Source: Vreelandella subglaciescola
GTDB taxonomy: Bacteria; Pseudomonadota; Gammaproteobacteria; Pseudomonadales; Halomonadaceae
Direction of reading: 5' to 3'
DNA length: 64,000 nt
Assembly (NCBI RefSeq): GCF_900142895.1
Contig: NZ_LT670847.1
Coordinates: forward strand, 186,001-250,000
This document shows, piece after piece, positions 1 to 9,135 of this stretch. Numbering within the stretch: the stretch's first letter is position 1; each line of letters begins with the position of its first letter. The notes under the pieces are model-generated. The model did no database searches and was not told the DNA's origin. It saw only the letters and a list, made by a program, of their open reading frames with translations. Position numbers and translations under genes: made by a program.

Positions 1-1100
<1,100 letters not shown>

Positions 1101-1205
1101 TCACGTTCTCCTGGGGTTTGATAGACGATGGTACTGATAAACAATAAGTGGCGACTGAATGACAAGGCCACACGGCCTCGCCGATCTTGTGTGCTGGCTA
1201 AAAAA

Positions 1206-1231
1206 TGGGGGCTGGCGGCATCCTTTCAAGG
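1206..1231 (-). promoter_or_regulatory. Sigma-32 heat-shock promoter of groES-groEL
   Basis: Read on the minus strand, the sequence shows CTTGAAA, a 13-base spacer and CCCCATTT. This is essentially the consensus for RNA polymerase carrying RpoH (CTTGAAA / CCCCATnT). It points at groES about 100 bases downstream. No CIRCE inverted repeat (the HrcA operator) was seen here, which fits sigma-32 rather than HrcA control. Confidence 0.85.
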
Positions 1232-1282
1232 GGCGCAAATGAAAAAAGTCGGCTTTTTTCATTCCCTTGGCCGCCGGACCGG

Positions 1283-1801
1283 CTAGCGCCGATGAAACGG
1301 CTCGTCGTGGGCGATAAAATCGCCTTCAAGGGGCTCGTCCTCGGTATGCGGTCGGTCCGCCTTGCGCGAACGTCGCTGTGAGCCCGAGGGGCGCTGGGTA
1401 TTCCACTCGTTGGCACCGTGGGTGCTGCTGCTTTGAGTACCGCTGACGCTGGCCTTTAACCCCAGCCAGGCCAGCAGCTTGAACAGCAGGCGCCGGGCAT
1501 CGGGTATCAGGCAGGCAAGGCCAAGGGCGTCGGATAAAAACCCCGGTGCCATCAGCAGCGCACCGCCAAAGATGAGGGCGGCGCCGGTAAACAGCTCGGT
1601 GGAGGGGACTTCGCCGGCGTTGAGGCGCTCACGCGCCCGGGCAAAGGTGTGGGCACCCTCGCGGCGGATCAGGTGCAGCCCGCCAATGCCGGTGAGCAGT
1701 ACCAGCAGCAGCGTCGCCAAAAGCCCGATATGGCCGCCGACGCTGAACAGGACGACAAAATCGAGCAGGGTAAATAGGGAAATAACAATCAGTACCGGCA
1801 T
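1283..1801 (-). CDS. fxsA: FxsA family membrane protein
   Basis: This 172-residue inner-membrane protein belongs to the FxsA family; in E. coli the gene's overexpression relieves exclusion of phage T7 by the F plasmid, but its normal role is not settled. Hydrophobic segments lie at about residues 3-20, 25-43 and 70-95, with the family signature around GGLHLIRREG and the FxGGALLMAPGFLSDALG stretch. The C-terminal 50 residues are polar and basic and look disordered. Its position just upstream of groES matches E. coli and supports the call. Confidence 0.9.
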   Translation of the reverse strand: MPVLIVISLFTLLDFVVLFSVGGHIGLLATLLLVLLTGIGGLHLIRREGAHTFARARERLNAGEVPSTELFTGAALIFGGALLMAPGFLSDALGLACLIPDARRLLFKLLAWLGLKASVSGTQSSSTHGANEWNTQRPSGSQRRSRKADRPHTEDEPLEGDFIAHDEPFHRR

Positions 1802-1958
1802 GGGGGCTCCGCCTCGTTCCAGCGCGCGTGTTTAATCTACAGTGCGGAGAATATGGTGACGCAGCACGCGTAAAACAAGCGTCAAGCCGGATGACGGACC
1901 AATAGGATGCGCCATGTCGTTAAGCAACGTCGTTCGTCAGCATTGCCGGTCCAAACAG

Positions 1959-2966
1959 TCAGTCAAAATAGTTTTCGGCCAACTGCTTTTGAAAGTACAT
2001 TTCCACGCGCAGCGACATGGCCCAGCGGGGGTCGTAGCTGGTCTCGCGCTGAAAGTGCAGCTCGGGGATCACATCGGCGAACAGCACGCCCTTGTGCAGG
2101 TCGCGCCGATAGCGGGTTTGCAGATAGTAATTGGTCATGCGTGGGTGTGACGCGCTTTCGCCAATGGCGATGGCGGAATAGCGCAGGGCGCTGCGCTCAT
2201 TCAACCGATGGTTCAGCTCGGCGGTTTCGCTGTATTCAAGCGTGTCTTCTTCTTCGCGCCACTGCACGTTGGTAATAAATCGTAGGTGCTGTGCGTCGCT
2301 TAGCGGGCGGCCGACATCCCAGCGGGTACGGGCAAAGTAGCCTTCGTTGTTGAACCACGAAAGCCGGTTATTGGATTCCAGTTGCCAGGGGCCGTCGCTC
2401 AGCTGCCATAGACGCTTGCTGGTAAAGCGCACGTAAGGGTCAATAGGCAGGCGCAGCCGCACACCGGCACTCACGCGGTTACTCCAGTTGTCGCGCTTGT
2501 CGCGGCTTTCCAGCCAGTCCAGCCCCAGCGTTGAGGTGCGTCGGTCACGCTGGTCATTGGTCAGCCGGCCGGAGCCCTGTTCGGCAAGCGTCCCCTGAGT
2601 TTCTTCGGGGTCGCTTTCAATAATGAGCCGCAAGCGTTCTTCCGAGGTGGGTAGGTCAATCCGGTAGCGCAGGCCGAAATCATTGTTGAAGCCTTCACCT
2701 TCCATCCAGTCGAGCTCCTGGCTGATGCGCAGGTACGACTCGTTGTCGACGTCGAGACTGTCCTGTGTGCCAAAAAAGCTGTCAATGCTGCGCGAAGTGC
2801 CGTCTACCCAGAGGCCAATACGCTCCCGTAGCGGTTCGACGCGTTCCGAGGCCCAGGCGGGCAGGTCGCTGTCCTGTTCGCCAGCATTAACACCGGCGGC
2901 GTTGGCATAGCCCGGCTGGTAAAAGACGAAGGTGCCCAGCAGTAGAAAAGAAAAACGTGTTTTCAT
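1959..2966 (-). CDS. Exported protein of unknown function, possibly an outer-membrane beta-barrel
   Basis: I do not recognise this 335-residue protein. It starts with a signal peptide (KTRFSFLLLGTFVFYQPGYANA, cleavage likely after residue 24). The mature part is rich in alternating polar and hydrophobic stretches with many Trp, Tyr and Arg residues, for example LRYRIDLP, WSNRVSAGVRLRLP, LRFITNVQWREEEDT and LRYSAIAIGES, and it ends in a strand with a C-terminal aromatic region (MSLRVEMYFQKQ...YFD). That pattern suggests a beta-barrel, but this is inference from composition. It stands alone on the minus strand, separated from the next gene by about 60 bases. Confidence 0.7.
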   Translation of the reverse strand: MKTRFSFLLLGTFVFYQPGYANAAGVNAGEQDSDLPAWASERVEPLRERIGLWVDGTSRSIDSFFGTQDSLDVDNESYLRISQELDWMEGEGFNNDFGLRYRIDLPTSEERLRLIIESDPEETQGTLAEQGSGRLTNDQRDRRTSTLGLDWLESRDKRDNWSNRVSAGVRLRLPIDPYVRFTSKRLWQLSDGPWQLESNNRLSWFNNEGYFARTRWDVGRPLSDAQHLRFITNVQWREEEDTLEYSETAELNHRLNERSALRYSAIAIGESASHPRMTNYYLQTRYRRDLHKGVLFADVIPELHFQRETSYDPRWAMSLRVEMYFQKQLAENYFD

Positions 2967-3029
2967 GCTGTGTTATCCAAGCGTCAGGCTGTGCCTTGTG
3001 TTGTCGTTATGTGCTGTGTGCTGCAGGAT

Positions 3030-3659
3030 TTAATAGGCTTTGTGTATTTCGATGTCTTCTGCCCACTGCAAAACGCGCTTGCGCTCGCGTTTGCTGTTCA
3101 TACGGTGGGTGTCGATGGTGGTTGGCGCCAGCTGGCGCGCCGGCGATTCAGAGAGGTGCATCTTGAAGGTGCGCCAAGCGCCGATGGGCATGTCCTCTGA
3201 GCCGTAGAGCGCCACGACGCGTATACCAAGCGATAGGCCTTCCTGTTCGAGAACGGCGTCGTCAATGTCCCAGTAGCTCACAATCTGCTGCAGAATCGAG
3301 TTAAACGACTGTACGTGCAGGTAATCACCTGAGCCAAGCGGGCCCTGGTGGGTGCGATAGCAGTCTTCTTCCTGATCGTCGCCTTCCTGCTGGTATTCGA
3401 CCACGTCCAGCGAGTAGGCCTGTTTTTCGGTGTGCAGGACAGCGATCAGATGCTGCACGTAAATGGCTTCGTTGCTCATGTTGCTGATCAGGCACAGCGC
3501 CTCCATGCCCACGCCCTTGCCACGGTTAATGATGATCCGCGGGCGCCGCTGGCGTGCATAGCCGGCGTAAAGCAGCTGCGCATAAAACACCCAGACGAAC
3601 AGCGTACATATGCTGGTAACAGCCGAGATGGCCGAGCCGTGCTCACTGAGCCATTCCAT
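3030..3659 (-). CDS. Uncharacterised protein with one N-terminal membrane segment
   Basis: This 209-residue protein is not one I can name. A single hydrophobic segment (about residues 12-33, SAVTSICTLFVWVFYAQLLYAG) is followed by a basic patch (RQRRPRII) and a soluble domain that probably faces the cytoplasm. A good ribosome-binding site (GGAG, 7-base spacing) precedes the ATG. The mature domain contains CLISNMSNEAIYVQHL and a Glu/Asp-rich stretch, and no catalytic motif that I can see. It lies directly upstream of the exported protein at 1959-2966 on the same strand, and the two may be co-transcribed. Confidence 0.7.
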   Translation of the reverse strand: MEWLSEHGSAISAVTSICTLFVWVFYAQLLYAGYARQRRPRIIINRGKGVGMEALCLISNMSNEAIYVQHLIAVLHTEKQAYSLDVVEYQQEGDDQEEDCYRTHQGPLGSGDYLHVQSFNSILQQIVSYWDIDDAVLEQEGLSLGIRVVALYGSEDMPIGAWRTFKMHLSESPARQLAPTTIDTHRMNSKRERKRVLQWAEDIEIHKAY

Positions 3660-4036
3660 TGTCGCGCTCCTTGCTTCAATTCAGGTGTCAAGGCGGATAA
3701 CTGGCTTGATTGTAGGCGTAAAGCGCGAAGAGAAACAGAGGTTAATATGCCTGTTGCGACAGCTGAGTTAAGGTAGCTAATAGCCGTAGAGGGTATCTAT
3801 GCACCTGAATTCAGGCAGACGGGGGTACAGGAGTCGGCAACAAGGGAAAGCGAGGCCAAATGCTGAAAACATAAGACGCAGAGAGAAGCTAAAAGAGTGT
3901 TAAAGCGTTAGGGGTAACGTAATACAGACGGGGCAGCCAGCGGATGGCACGTAACTCTTAGGGGGAAATCGCCGAGCGAAAGGAGATAGTCGGGGAAAAC
4001 TATGACCGGGTATTGGGAGCTTGCTTATTACTGAAT
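3660..4036. other. Non-coding gap between an unknown gene and tRNA-Leu
   Basis: These 377 bases hold no convincing gene. The open frames that cross the tRNA region are artefacts of the tRNA sequence. It includes the 3' flank of tRNA-Leu, but no strong terminator hairpin was found. Confidence 0.6.
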
Positions 4037-4121
4037 TGGTGCGGATGGGGAGACTTGAACTCCCACGCCTTACGGCACTAGAACCTAAATCTAGCGTGTC
4101 TACCAATTCCACCACATCCGC
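4037..4121 (-). tRNA. tRNA-Leu (anticodon UAG)
   Basis: Read on the minus strand, the 85-base gene begins GCGGATGTGGTGGAATTGG and ends with an encoded CCA. The acceptor stem GCGGATG pairs with CATCCGC. The anticodon stem CTAGA/TCTAG holds the loop TTTAGGT, so the anticodon is TAG and the tRNA reads CUA and other CUN leucine codons. The long variable arm is the class II form expected for tRNA-Leu, and the T-loop GTTCAAGTC is intact. Confidence 0.97.
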
Positions 4122-4134
4122 AGAATCGATGCAC

Positions 4135-4162
4135 ATCCTACCCATTATTCGGCTAAAGTCAA
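4135..4162 (-). promoter_or_regulatory. Sigma-70-type promoter for tRNA-Leu
   Basis: On the minus strand TTGACT (-35) is followed after 16 bases by TAGGAT (-10), 13 bases before the 5' end of tRNA-Leu. The boxes and position fit a strong housekeeping promoter. Confidence 0.6.
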
Positions 4163-4231
4163 CGTTTAATCCGCATCAACCAATACATTGGCTATGACAT
4201 TGGCTACGCGGCTTGAGCGGGAGGCAGAATT

Positions 4232-4942
4232 ATGTACACAAAAGTGGCGGGTTCGCTGGCCGCGCTGGAGAAGGTTCTGCACCGCCTGCTGCCGGGCTAC
4301 TGCGCCTTTTGTCTGGGGGCGCCCGAGCAAGGGTTGAGTTGGTGTTTGCCCTGTTATCGGGCACTGGCGTGGAACGTGCACGGCTGTCGTGCCTGTGGCG
4401 AGCCACTGGGAAGGGCTCGCGGCCTGTGCCGGCACTGTCGCGACAGCCCGCCGGCTTTTGATGCGGCGTGCGTGCCGCTGGTGTATGAGGGCGCCATTCG
4501 TCAGCTGGTGCAGGACTTCAAGTTTCACGCGTCGCCCAGAGCCGGCGTGCTGCTCACCGAGCTGTTTGTCTCGGCGCTGGATGACCGTCAGGCGCAGGCA
4601 CTGCTGCCGGTACCGCTGCACCCTGCGCGGGCCCGCGAGCGCGGATTCAATCAGTCGCAGTGGCTTGCCGAGCAGATCGGGTCGCGCCTGGGGCTGCCGG
4701 TAATGAAGGCGACGCGCAAGGCGGATACGCCCAGCCAGCGTGCGCTTTCACGCCGCGCACGGTTTGCCAATCTGGCCGACGCGTTTGCGCTGCCCCGAGC
4801 GCTGCCGGCACGCATTGCGATTATTGACGATGTGGTCACCACGGGAGCGACGGCGAATGCGCTGGCACTGGCGGCGCGAAAGGCCGGCGCACGAGAGATA
4901 ACTATTTACGCGTTGGCGCGTACATCGCTGGCGTCGCCTTGA
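4232..4942 (+). CDS. comF: ComF family protein (phosphoribosyltransferase-like)
   Basis: ComF proteins are cytosolic and are needed for natural DNA uptake in several bacteria; the E. coli relative GntX is required for growth on DNA as carbon source. This 236-residue copy has two N-terminal zinc-binding pairs (CAFC...CLPC and CRACG...CRHC, residues about 20-75) and a C-terminal phosphoribosyltransferase fold with the PRPP loop IAIIDDVVTTGATANAL near residue 195. The ATG has a strong GGGAGG site 7 bases away. It starts just after the divergent tRNA-Leu promoter and leads into srkA after 33 bases. With the pil genes at 53-59 kb it hints at transformability, which is inference. Confidence 0.92.
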   Translation: MYTKVAGSLAALEKVLHRLLPGYCAFCLGAPEQGLSWCLPCYRALAWNVHGCRACGEPLGRARGLCRHCRDSPPAFDAACVPLVYEGAIRQLVQDFKFHASPRAGVLLTELFVSALDDRQAQALLPVPLHPARARERGFNQSQWLAEQIGSRLGLPVMKATRKADTPSQRALSRRARFANLADAFALPRALPARIAIIDDVVTTGATANALALAARKAGAREITIYALARTSLASP

Positions 4943-4975
4943 TAAGATAGTGCTTTTACCCAAGCGGAGGCGGAC

Positions 4976-5950
4976 ATGACCCATGCGTTTAGCGCGCTAT
5001 CGCCGGCTACCATCGTGACGGCTATCGAGTCGATCGGGATTTATCCGGCCGGTGAACCCTTTGCGTTAAACAGCTACGAGAACCGCGTGCTGCTGTTCCG
5101 CGACGACGAACGCTGTGGCTGGGTCGTCAAGTTTTATCGTCCCAAGCGCTGGACGACGGCGGCCATTCAGGAAGAGCACGACTATCTTCACGAACTTTTG
5201 CAGGCCGGCGTTCGCGTGGTAGCGCCGTTGCGCCTGGCCGGCGGGCAGACGCTGCATCATTTTGGCGGCTTTGATTTTGCGCTGTTTCCACAGCAGGCAG
5301 GGCAGGCCCCCGAGCTTGATAACCCCGCGCATCTGTTTGCACTGGGTGGAGTGCTGGGCCGGCTGCATACGGTGGCCAGCCGTCAGACGTTTACCCATCG
5401 GCGGCAGCTGGCGCTGGCGTCAGATGTGGCCGAAGCAAGTGCCAAGGTGTTGAAAAGCGGTTGGCTGACGAAACACCAGCGGCGCGCTTACGAAACGGTG
5501 ACCTCACATCTCATGAAGGCGCTGGAGGGCCATCCCACGGCGCCGGCGAAGATGATCCGCTGTCACGGTGACTGTCACCTGGGTAATATTCTGGGGCGCG
5601 ACGAAGCGTTTACGCTGGTGGATTTTGACGACTGCCTGATGGCGCCGGCGATTCAGGATATCTGGATGCTGCTCGCTATTGACGAGCCGGCCGCCTGGCG
5701 TGCCCAGCTGAGTGAGATCAGCGAAGGTTATGAAGAAGAGCGGCCATTTCCCCACGCCGAGCTTGATCTGATCGAGCCGCTACGCAGCTATCGGCTGGTG
5801 CGCCACAGCGCCTGGCTTGCCGCGCGTTGGGACGATCCCGCTTTCCCCCAGGCGTTTCCCTGGCTGGGTGAAAGCGGGTATTGGGACGGGCATATTCGCC
5901 AGCTTGAGCAGCAGCGGCTGCAGTTGAAAACGCCGCGCTGGCTGGCCTGA
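4976..5950 (+). CDS. srkA: Stress response kinase A (SrkA/YihE, serine/threonine kinase)
   Basis: SrkA is a cytosolic kinase of the choline-kinase/APH fold that in E. coli counters the MazEF death pathway and is induced through Cpx. This copy has 324 residues, close to the E. coli length of 328. The catalytic loop is HGDCHLGN near residue 197, and the metal-binding motif VDFDDC follows about 20 residues later, so the active site looks complete. The ATG is preceded by GGAGG at 5 bases. It follows comF closely and is followed by a convergent gene. Confidence 0.93.
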   Translation: MTHAFSALSPATIVTAIESIGIYPAGEPFALNSYENRVLLFRDDERCGWVVKFYRPKRWTTAAIQEEHDYLHELLQAGVRVVAPLRLAGGQTLHHFGGFDFALFPQQAGQAPELDNPAHLFALGGVLGRLHTVASRQTFTHRRQLALASDVAEASAKVLKSGWLTKHQRRAYETVTSHLMKALEGHPTAPAKMIRCHGDCHLGNILGRDEAFTLVDFDDCLMAPAIQDIWMLLAIDEPAAWRAQLSEISEGYEEERPFPHAELDLIEPLRSYRLVRHSAWLAARWDDPAFPQAFPWLGESGYWDGHIRQLEQQRLQLKTPRWLA

Positions 5951-5979
5951 AAGAAGAGTCCTGAAAGAAGGGTAACGGC

Positions 5980-6546
5980 CTATTCGTCGCTGGCGTCAGG
6001 GTCCGGGCGATCAGCGGGAATGGGGTTGGCCACGCCTTCGCCGTCGGTCTGGCGGCGCTTCTCATTGATCCGTGCCGAGGGGTTGTCCTGCTCGGTAATT
6101 TCCAGCGGCGCGTTGAGGGTCAGCGTAAACGCGTGGCCCGATGCCAGCTCGCAGTCAGCGCCGTTGCAGCTGAGGCCGTAGTCACCGTCATCGCCGTAAA
6201 CGGCGGCGTCGATCTCGCCGGAGAAAATCGAGCTGTCGGCCTCGTCGGTTTCAATGCAGGTGACGTCGTGGGTGGTGATGCGTACGCGGGCGTCGTCGCG
6301 CTGGGCATCACCCACGATGACGCAGTATTCGGGCAGGGTATGCGAGGCCTGGCTAATATCAGCGGGTCTTAATAAAATACCCTCCTGGCGGTTCTGGCCG
6401 TCGGCAAAGCTGATGGCATCGACCAGCTCCACGCCGACGGTGGCATCGTCCGGCAACGACAGCGTGGCCGCTGACGCCGACAACGGGGCGATCAGCAGAG
6501 CCGATAACAGGGATGACGCTAGCAAGGGTGTCTTGATGAAGGACAT
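5980..6546 (-). CDS. Exported cysteine-containing protein of unknown function
   Basis: I do not recognise this 188-residue protein. A clear Sec signal peptide (SFIKTPLLASSLLSALLIAPLSASA) predicts cleavage after about residue 26. The mature domain is acidic and holds four cysteines (PEYC, DVTC, LSC, ADC), which could form two periplasmic disulfides. The C-terminal 40 residues are proline- and aspartate-rich (DRPDPDASDE) and look disordered. It is convergent with srkA and divergent from folE, so it probably has its own promoter. Confidence 0.75.
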   Translation of the reverse strand: MSFIKTPLLASSLLSALLIAPLSASAATLSLPDDATVGVELVDAISFADGQNRQEGILLRPADISQASHTLPEYCVIVGDAQRDDARVRITTHDVTCIETDEADSSIFSGEIDAAVYGDDGDYGLSCNGADCELASGHAFTLTLNAPLEITEQDNPSARINEKRRQTDGEGVANPIPADRPDPDASDE

Positions 6547-6690
6547 AACGGTCTCTCGCGGTTGGTGACTGCCGACAGGCTAAAACACTGCCGCTATTAT
6601 ATCACAGTGTGAGATTTTGCCGATGGCACGTCGCGCTGCACTGTTGCATGCCGCCGTTGCGGCTTACCGGTGCCCTGGCTGCCTGCTGTA

Positions 6691-6732
6691 TAGTGGTATG
6701 TCTTGCCATGCTAGTGGCATGTCTCGTCATAC
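6691..6732. repeat. Imperfect 21-bp direct repeat upstream of folE
   Basis: Two adjacent 21-base units both begin TAGTGG(T/C)ATGTCT and differ at 4 of 21 positions. The junction contains a short dyad (TGCCA...TGGCA). A second, looser repeat series based on AAGAGTCTTA occurs at 6781-6826, immediately before the folE ribosome-binding site. These could be regulator-binding sites or decay products of a repeat; nothing identifies a protein partner. Confidence 0.5.
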
Positions 6733-6846
6733 CGGCGTCGCCCGGCGCGAGGGCGGGCTTTCAGCGTATTGAATGAGCCAAAGTCTTACTGAATAAGAGT
6801 CTTACGAGCAAGAGTCTTGATAAATAAAGGAACAACGAGGCGTCAC

Positions 6847-7398
6847 ATGACCGATGAAATCGCGCAGCACTACCGCCAGATCATGCAGCATCTGGGCGAA
6901 AACCCTGACCGCGAAGGGCTGAAAGATACGCCCCAGCGAGCGGCCAAGGCGATGCAGTTTTTGACCGCCGGTTACCATCAGACGCTTGAAGAAATCGTCA
7001 ACGGCGCCGTGTTTGAATCACAAACCGACGAGATGGTGCTGGTCAAGGATATTGAGCTTTACTCCATCTGCGAGCATCACCTGCTGCCGTTCATCGGCAA
7101 GTGTCACGTGGCGTATCTACCCCGGGGCAAGGTGCTGGGGCTGTCCAAATTTGCCCGTATTACCGACATGTTTGCCCGCCGCCTGCAGATCCAGGAAAAC
7201 CTGACGCTGCAGATTGCCGAGGCCGTTCAGGAAGTGACCGATGCGCGCGGGGTGGCGGTCGTCATCGAGGCGCAGCACCTGTGCATGATGATGCGCGGGG
7301 TGGAAAAGCAGAACTCCAGCATGTCGTCGTCGGTCATGCTTGGCGCGTTTCGTAACAACCAGCCCACGCGCCAGGAGTTCCTGACACTTATCAGCTGA
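6847..7398 (+). CDS. folE: GTP cyclohydrolase I
   Basis: FolE converts GTP to 7,8-dihydroneopterin triphosphate, the first step of tetrahydrofolate and, in some bacteria, queuosine synthesis. The 183-residue product carries the zinc and active-site motif [18 protein letters not shown] and the C-terminal signature [18 protein letters not shown], as expected for the zinc-dependent type IA enzyme. I chose the ATG at 6847 ([10 protein letters not shown]) over an in-frame ATG 30 bases upstream because GAGG lies at normal spacing before it. The gene stands alone, behind an unusually repeat-rich leader. Confidence 0.96.
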   Translation: MTDEIAQHYRQIMQHLGENPDREGLKDTPQRAAKAMQFLTAGYHQTLEEIVNGAVFESQTDEMVLVKDIELYSICEHHLLPFIGKCHVAYLPRGKVLGLSKFARITDMFARRLQIQENLTLQIAEAVQEVTDARGVAVVIEAQHLCMMMRGVEKQNSSMSSSVMLGAFRNNQPTRQEFLTLIS

Positions 7399-7566
7399 CG
7401 GCCAGACCTTTATCCTTGTATTTCTACCCTTGTACCTCTCGTGGTGAATAACCGCGCTACTTGGGGTTAATTGCGCTGTCATCCTTGGTTAGGCGCGGTA
7501 TTTCGTCTTAGCATGAAGGCAACGGTTGTTTATGCCCCAATGCCACCCTCTGGTCTGGAGTCCGTC

Positions 7567-9024
7567 ATGGAATCGCTAAAAGAAACCCAGCTTTATTGCC
7601 CGTTTGCGTATATCGACGGCAGCTGGGTCGCCGCTGATAGCGGTGAGCAAATCAGCGTCTACAATCCTGCCACCAACGAAGTTGTCGGCAACGTGCCACG
7701 TCTGGGCGAAGCCGAGACCCTGCGGGCGATTGATGCCGCCGACGCGGCCCAGCCGGCCTGGCGCGCGATGACCGCGCAGCAGCGCGCCGATTTGCTGCTC
7801 AAGTGGTACGACCTGATGCTCGAGCATCAGCGGGATCTGGCCATGCTGATGACCCACGAGCAGGGCAAGCCGCTCAAGGAAGCCGAGGGCGAGATCGCCT
7901 ACGCGGCGAGCTTTTTGCGCTGGTTTGCGGAAGAAGGGCGCCGCGCTTACGGGGAAACCATTCCCGCCGCCAAGGCCAACCAGCGCATCGTCATCACCAA
8001 ACAGCCGGTGGGCGTTGTGGGCGCGATCACGCCGTGGAATTTCCCTGCGGCGATGATCACGCGCAAAGCCGGTGCGGCGCTGGCGGCGGGCTGCACGATT
8101 GTGGTCAAGCCGGCCAGCCAGACGCCGTTTTCGGCCACGGCGCTGGCGCTTTTGGCCGAGCGCGCGGGGATTCCGCGGGGCGTATTCAACGTGGTTCCCG
8201 GCAGCGCCAAGGACATCGCCAAAGCGCTGACGCAGTCGCCCAAGGTGCGCAAGATTACCTTTACCGGTTCCACCGAAGTGGGCAGCCAGCTGATGACCCA
8301 GGCCGCCGAGAACGTGCAGAAGATTTCGCTGGAGCTGGGCGGCAACGCGCCCTTTATCGTGTTTGAGGATGCCGATCTGGACGCCGCCGTGGAAGGCGCG
8401 ATGGCGGCGAAGTTTCGCAACGCCGGGCAAACCTGCATCTGCACCAACCGTTTTCTGGTGCAGTCGAGCGTGGTCAACGCCTTCTGTGAAAAGCTCGCGG
8501 TGGCCATGCACAGCGAGCTGCACGTGGGTGACGGTGAAAAAGCCAACAACAATATCGGCCCGCTGATTGATGAAGCCGGGGTCAAGAAAGTTACCGAACA
8601 CGTCAAGGATGCGGTCGACAAAGGTGCCGAGCTGATGCTGGGCGGACATCCGCATCCGCTGGGCGGCAACTTCTTCTCGCCGACGCTGATCAGCGGTGCG
8701 ACCCCCGATATGCTGGTGGCTCAGGAAGAAACCTTCGGTCCGCTCGCCGCGGTGTTCCCGTTTGATGACGAAGAAAGCGCTATCGAGATGGCCAATGACA
8801 CCCGTTACGGGCTGGCGTCGTACTTTTATTCGCAGAATCTGGCGCGTGTATGGCGCGTGGCCGATGCGCTTGAGTACGGCATGGTGGGCATCAATACCGG
8901 CGCAATCTCCAACGCCGCCGCGCCGTTCGGCGGGATGAAAGCGTCAGGGCTGGGGCGCGAAGGCGGCCACCAGGGGCTGGATGAGTACCTGGAAACCAAG
9001 TATCTGTGCATGGATATTAGCTAG
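7567..9024 (+). CDS. gabD: NADP-dependent succinate-semialdehyde dehydrogenase
   Basis: This aldehyde dehydrogenase oxidises succinate semialdehyde to succinate, the last step of 4-aminobutyrate breakdown. The 485-residue product shows the cofactor loop FTGSTEVG, the ELGGNAPFIVFEDAD motif with the general-base glutamate, and the catalytic cysteine in GQTCICTNR. The closeness to E. coli GabD through the whole chain supports the substrate call. The ATG at 7567 was chosen for its GGAG at 6 bases; an upstream extension of 32 residues is not family-like. gabT is not adjacent. A strong bidirectional terminator follows. Confidence 0.92.
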   Translation: MESLKETQLYCPFAYIDGSWVAADSGEQISVYNPATNEVVGNVPRLGEAETLRAIDAADAAQPAWRAMTAQQRADLLLKWYDLMLEHQRDLAMLMTHEQGKPLKEAEGEIAYAASFLRWFAEEGRRAYGETIPAAKANQRIVITKQPVGVVGAITPWNFPAAMITRKAGAALAAGCTIVVKPASQTPFSATALALLAERAGIPRGVFNVVPGSAKDIAKALTQSPKVRKITFTGSTEVGSQLMTQAAENVQKISLELGGNAPFIVFEDADLDAAVEGAMAAKFRNAGQTCICTNRFLVQSSVVNAFCEKLAVAMHSELHVGDGEKANNNIGPLIDEAGVKKVTEHVKDAVDKGAELMLGGHPHPLGGNFFSPTLISGATPDMLVAQEETFGPLAAVFPFDDEESAIEMANDTRYGLASYFYSQNLARVWRVADALEYGMVGINTGAISNAAAPFGGMKASGLGREGGHQGLDEYLETKYLCMDIS

Positions 9025-9071
9025 CGCTGGCAGTACGGAAGCACTCGCGTAGTACGGGATGACCCGCATAA

Positions 9072-9106
9072 AAAACCGGCGGCTGGTTCAACCAGCCGCC
9101 GGTTTT
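9072..9106. terminator. Bidirectional Rho-independent terminator between gabD and purH
   Basis: A 17-base perfect stem with arms AAAACCGGCGGCTGGTT and its complement is separated by a single C, which leaves a small effective loop. It is flanked by A-run and T-run, so it can end transcription of gabD on plus and purH on minus. Confidence 0.9.
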
Positions 9107-9135
9107 ATGTGTTCGCCTGATATCAGTGACGACCC

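Noticed and set aside
3900..4145. 81-codon frame across the tRNA-Leu region
   Set aside because: It translates the tRNA itself and the flanking spacer; it is not a gene.
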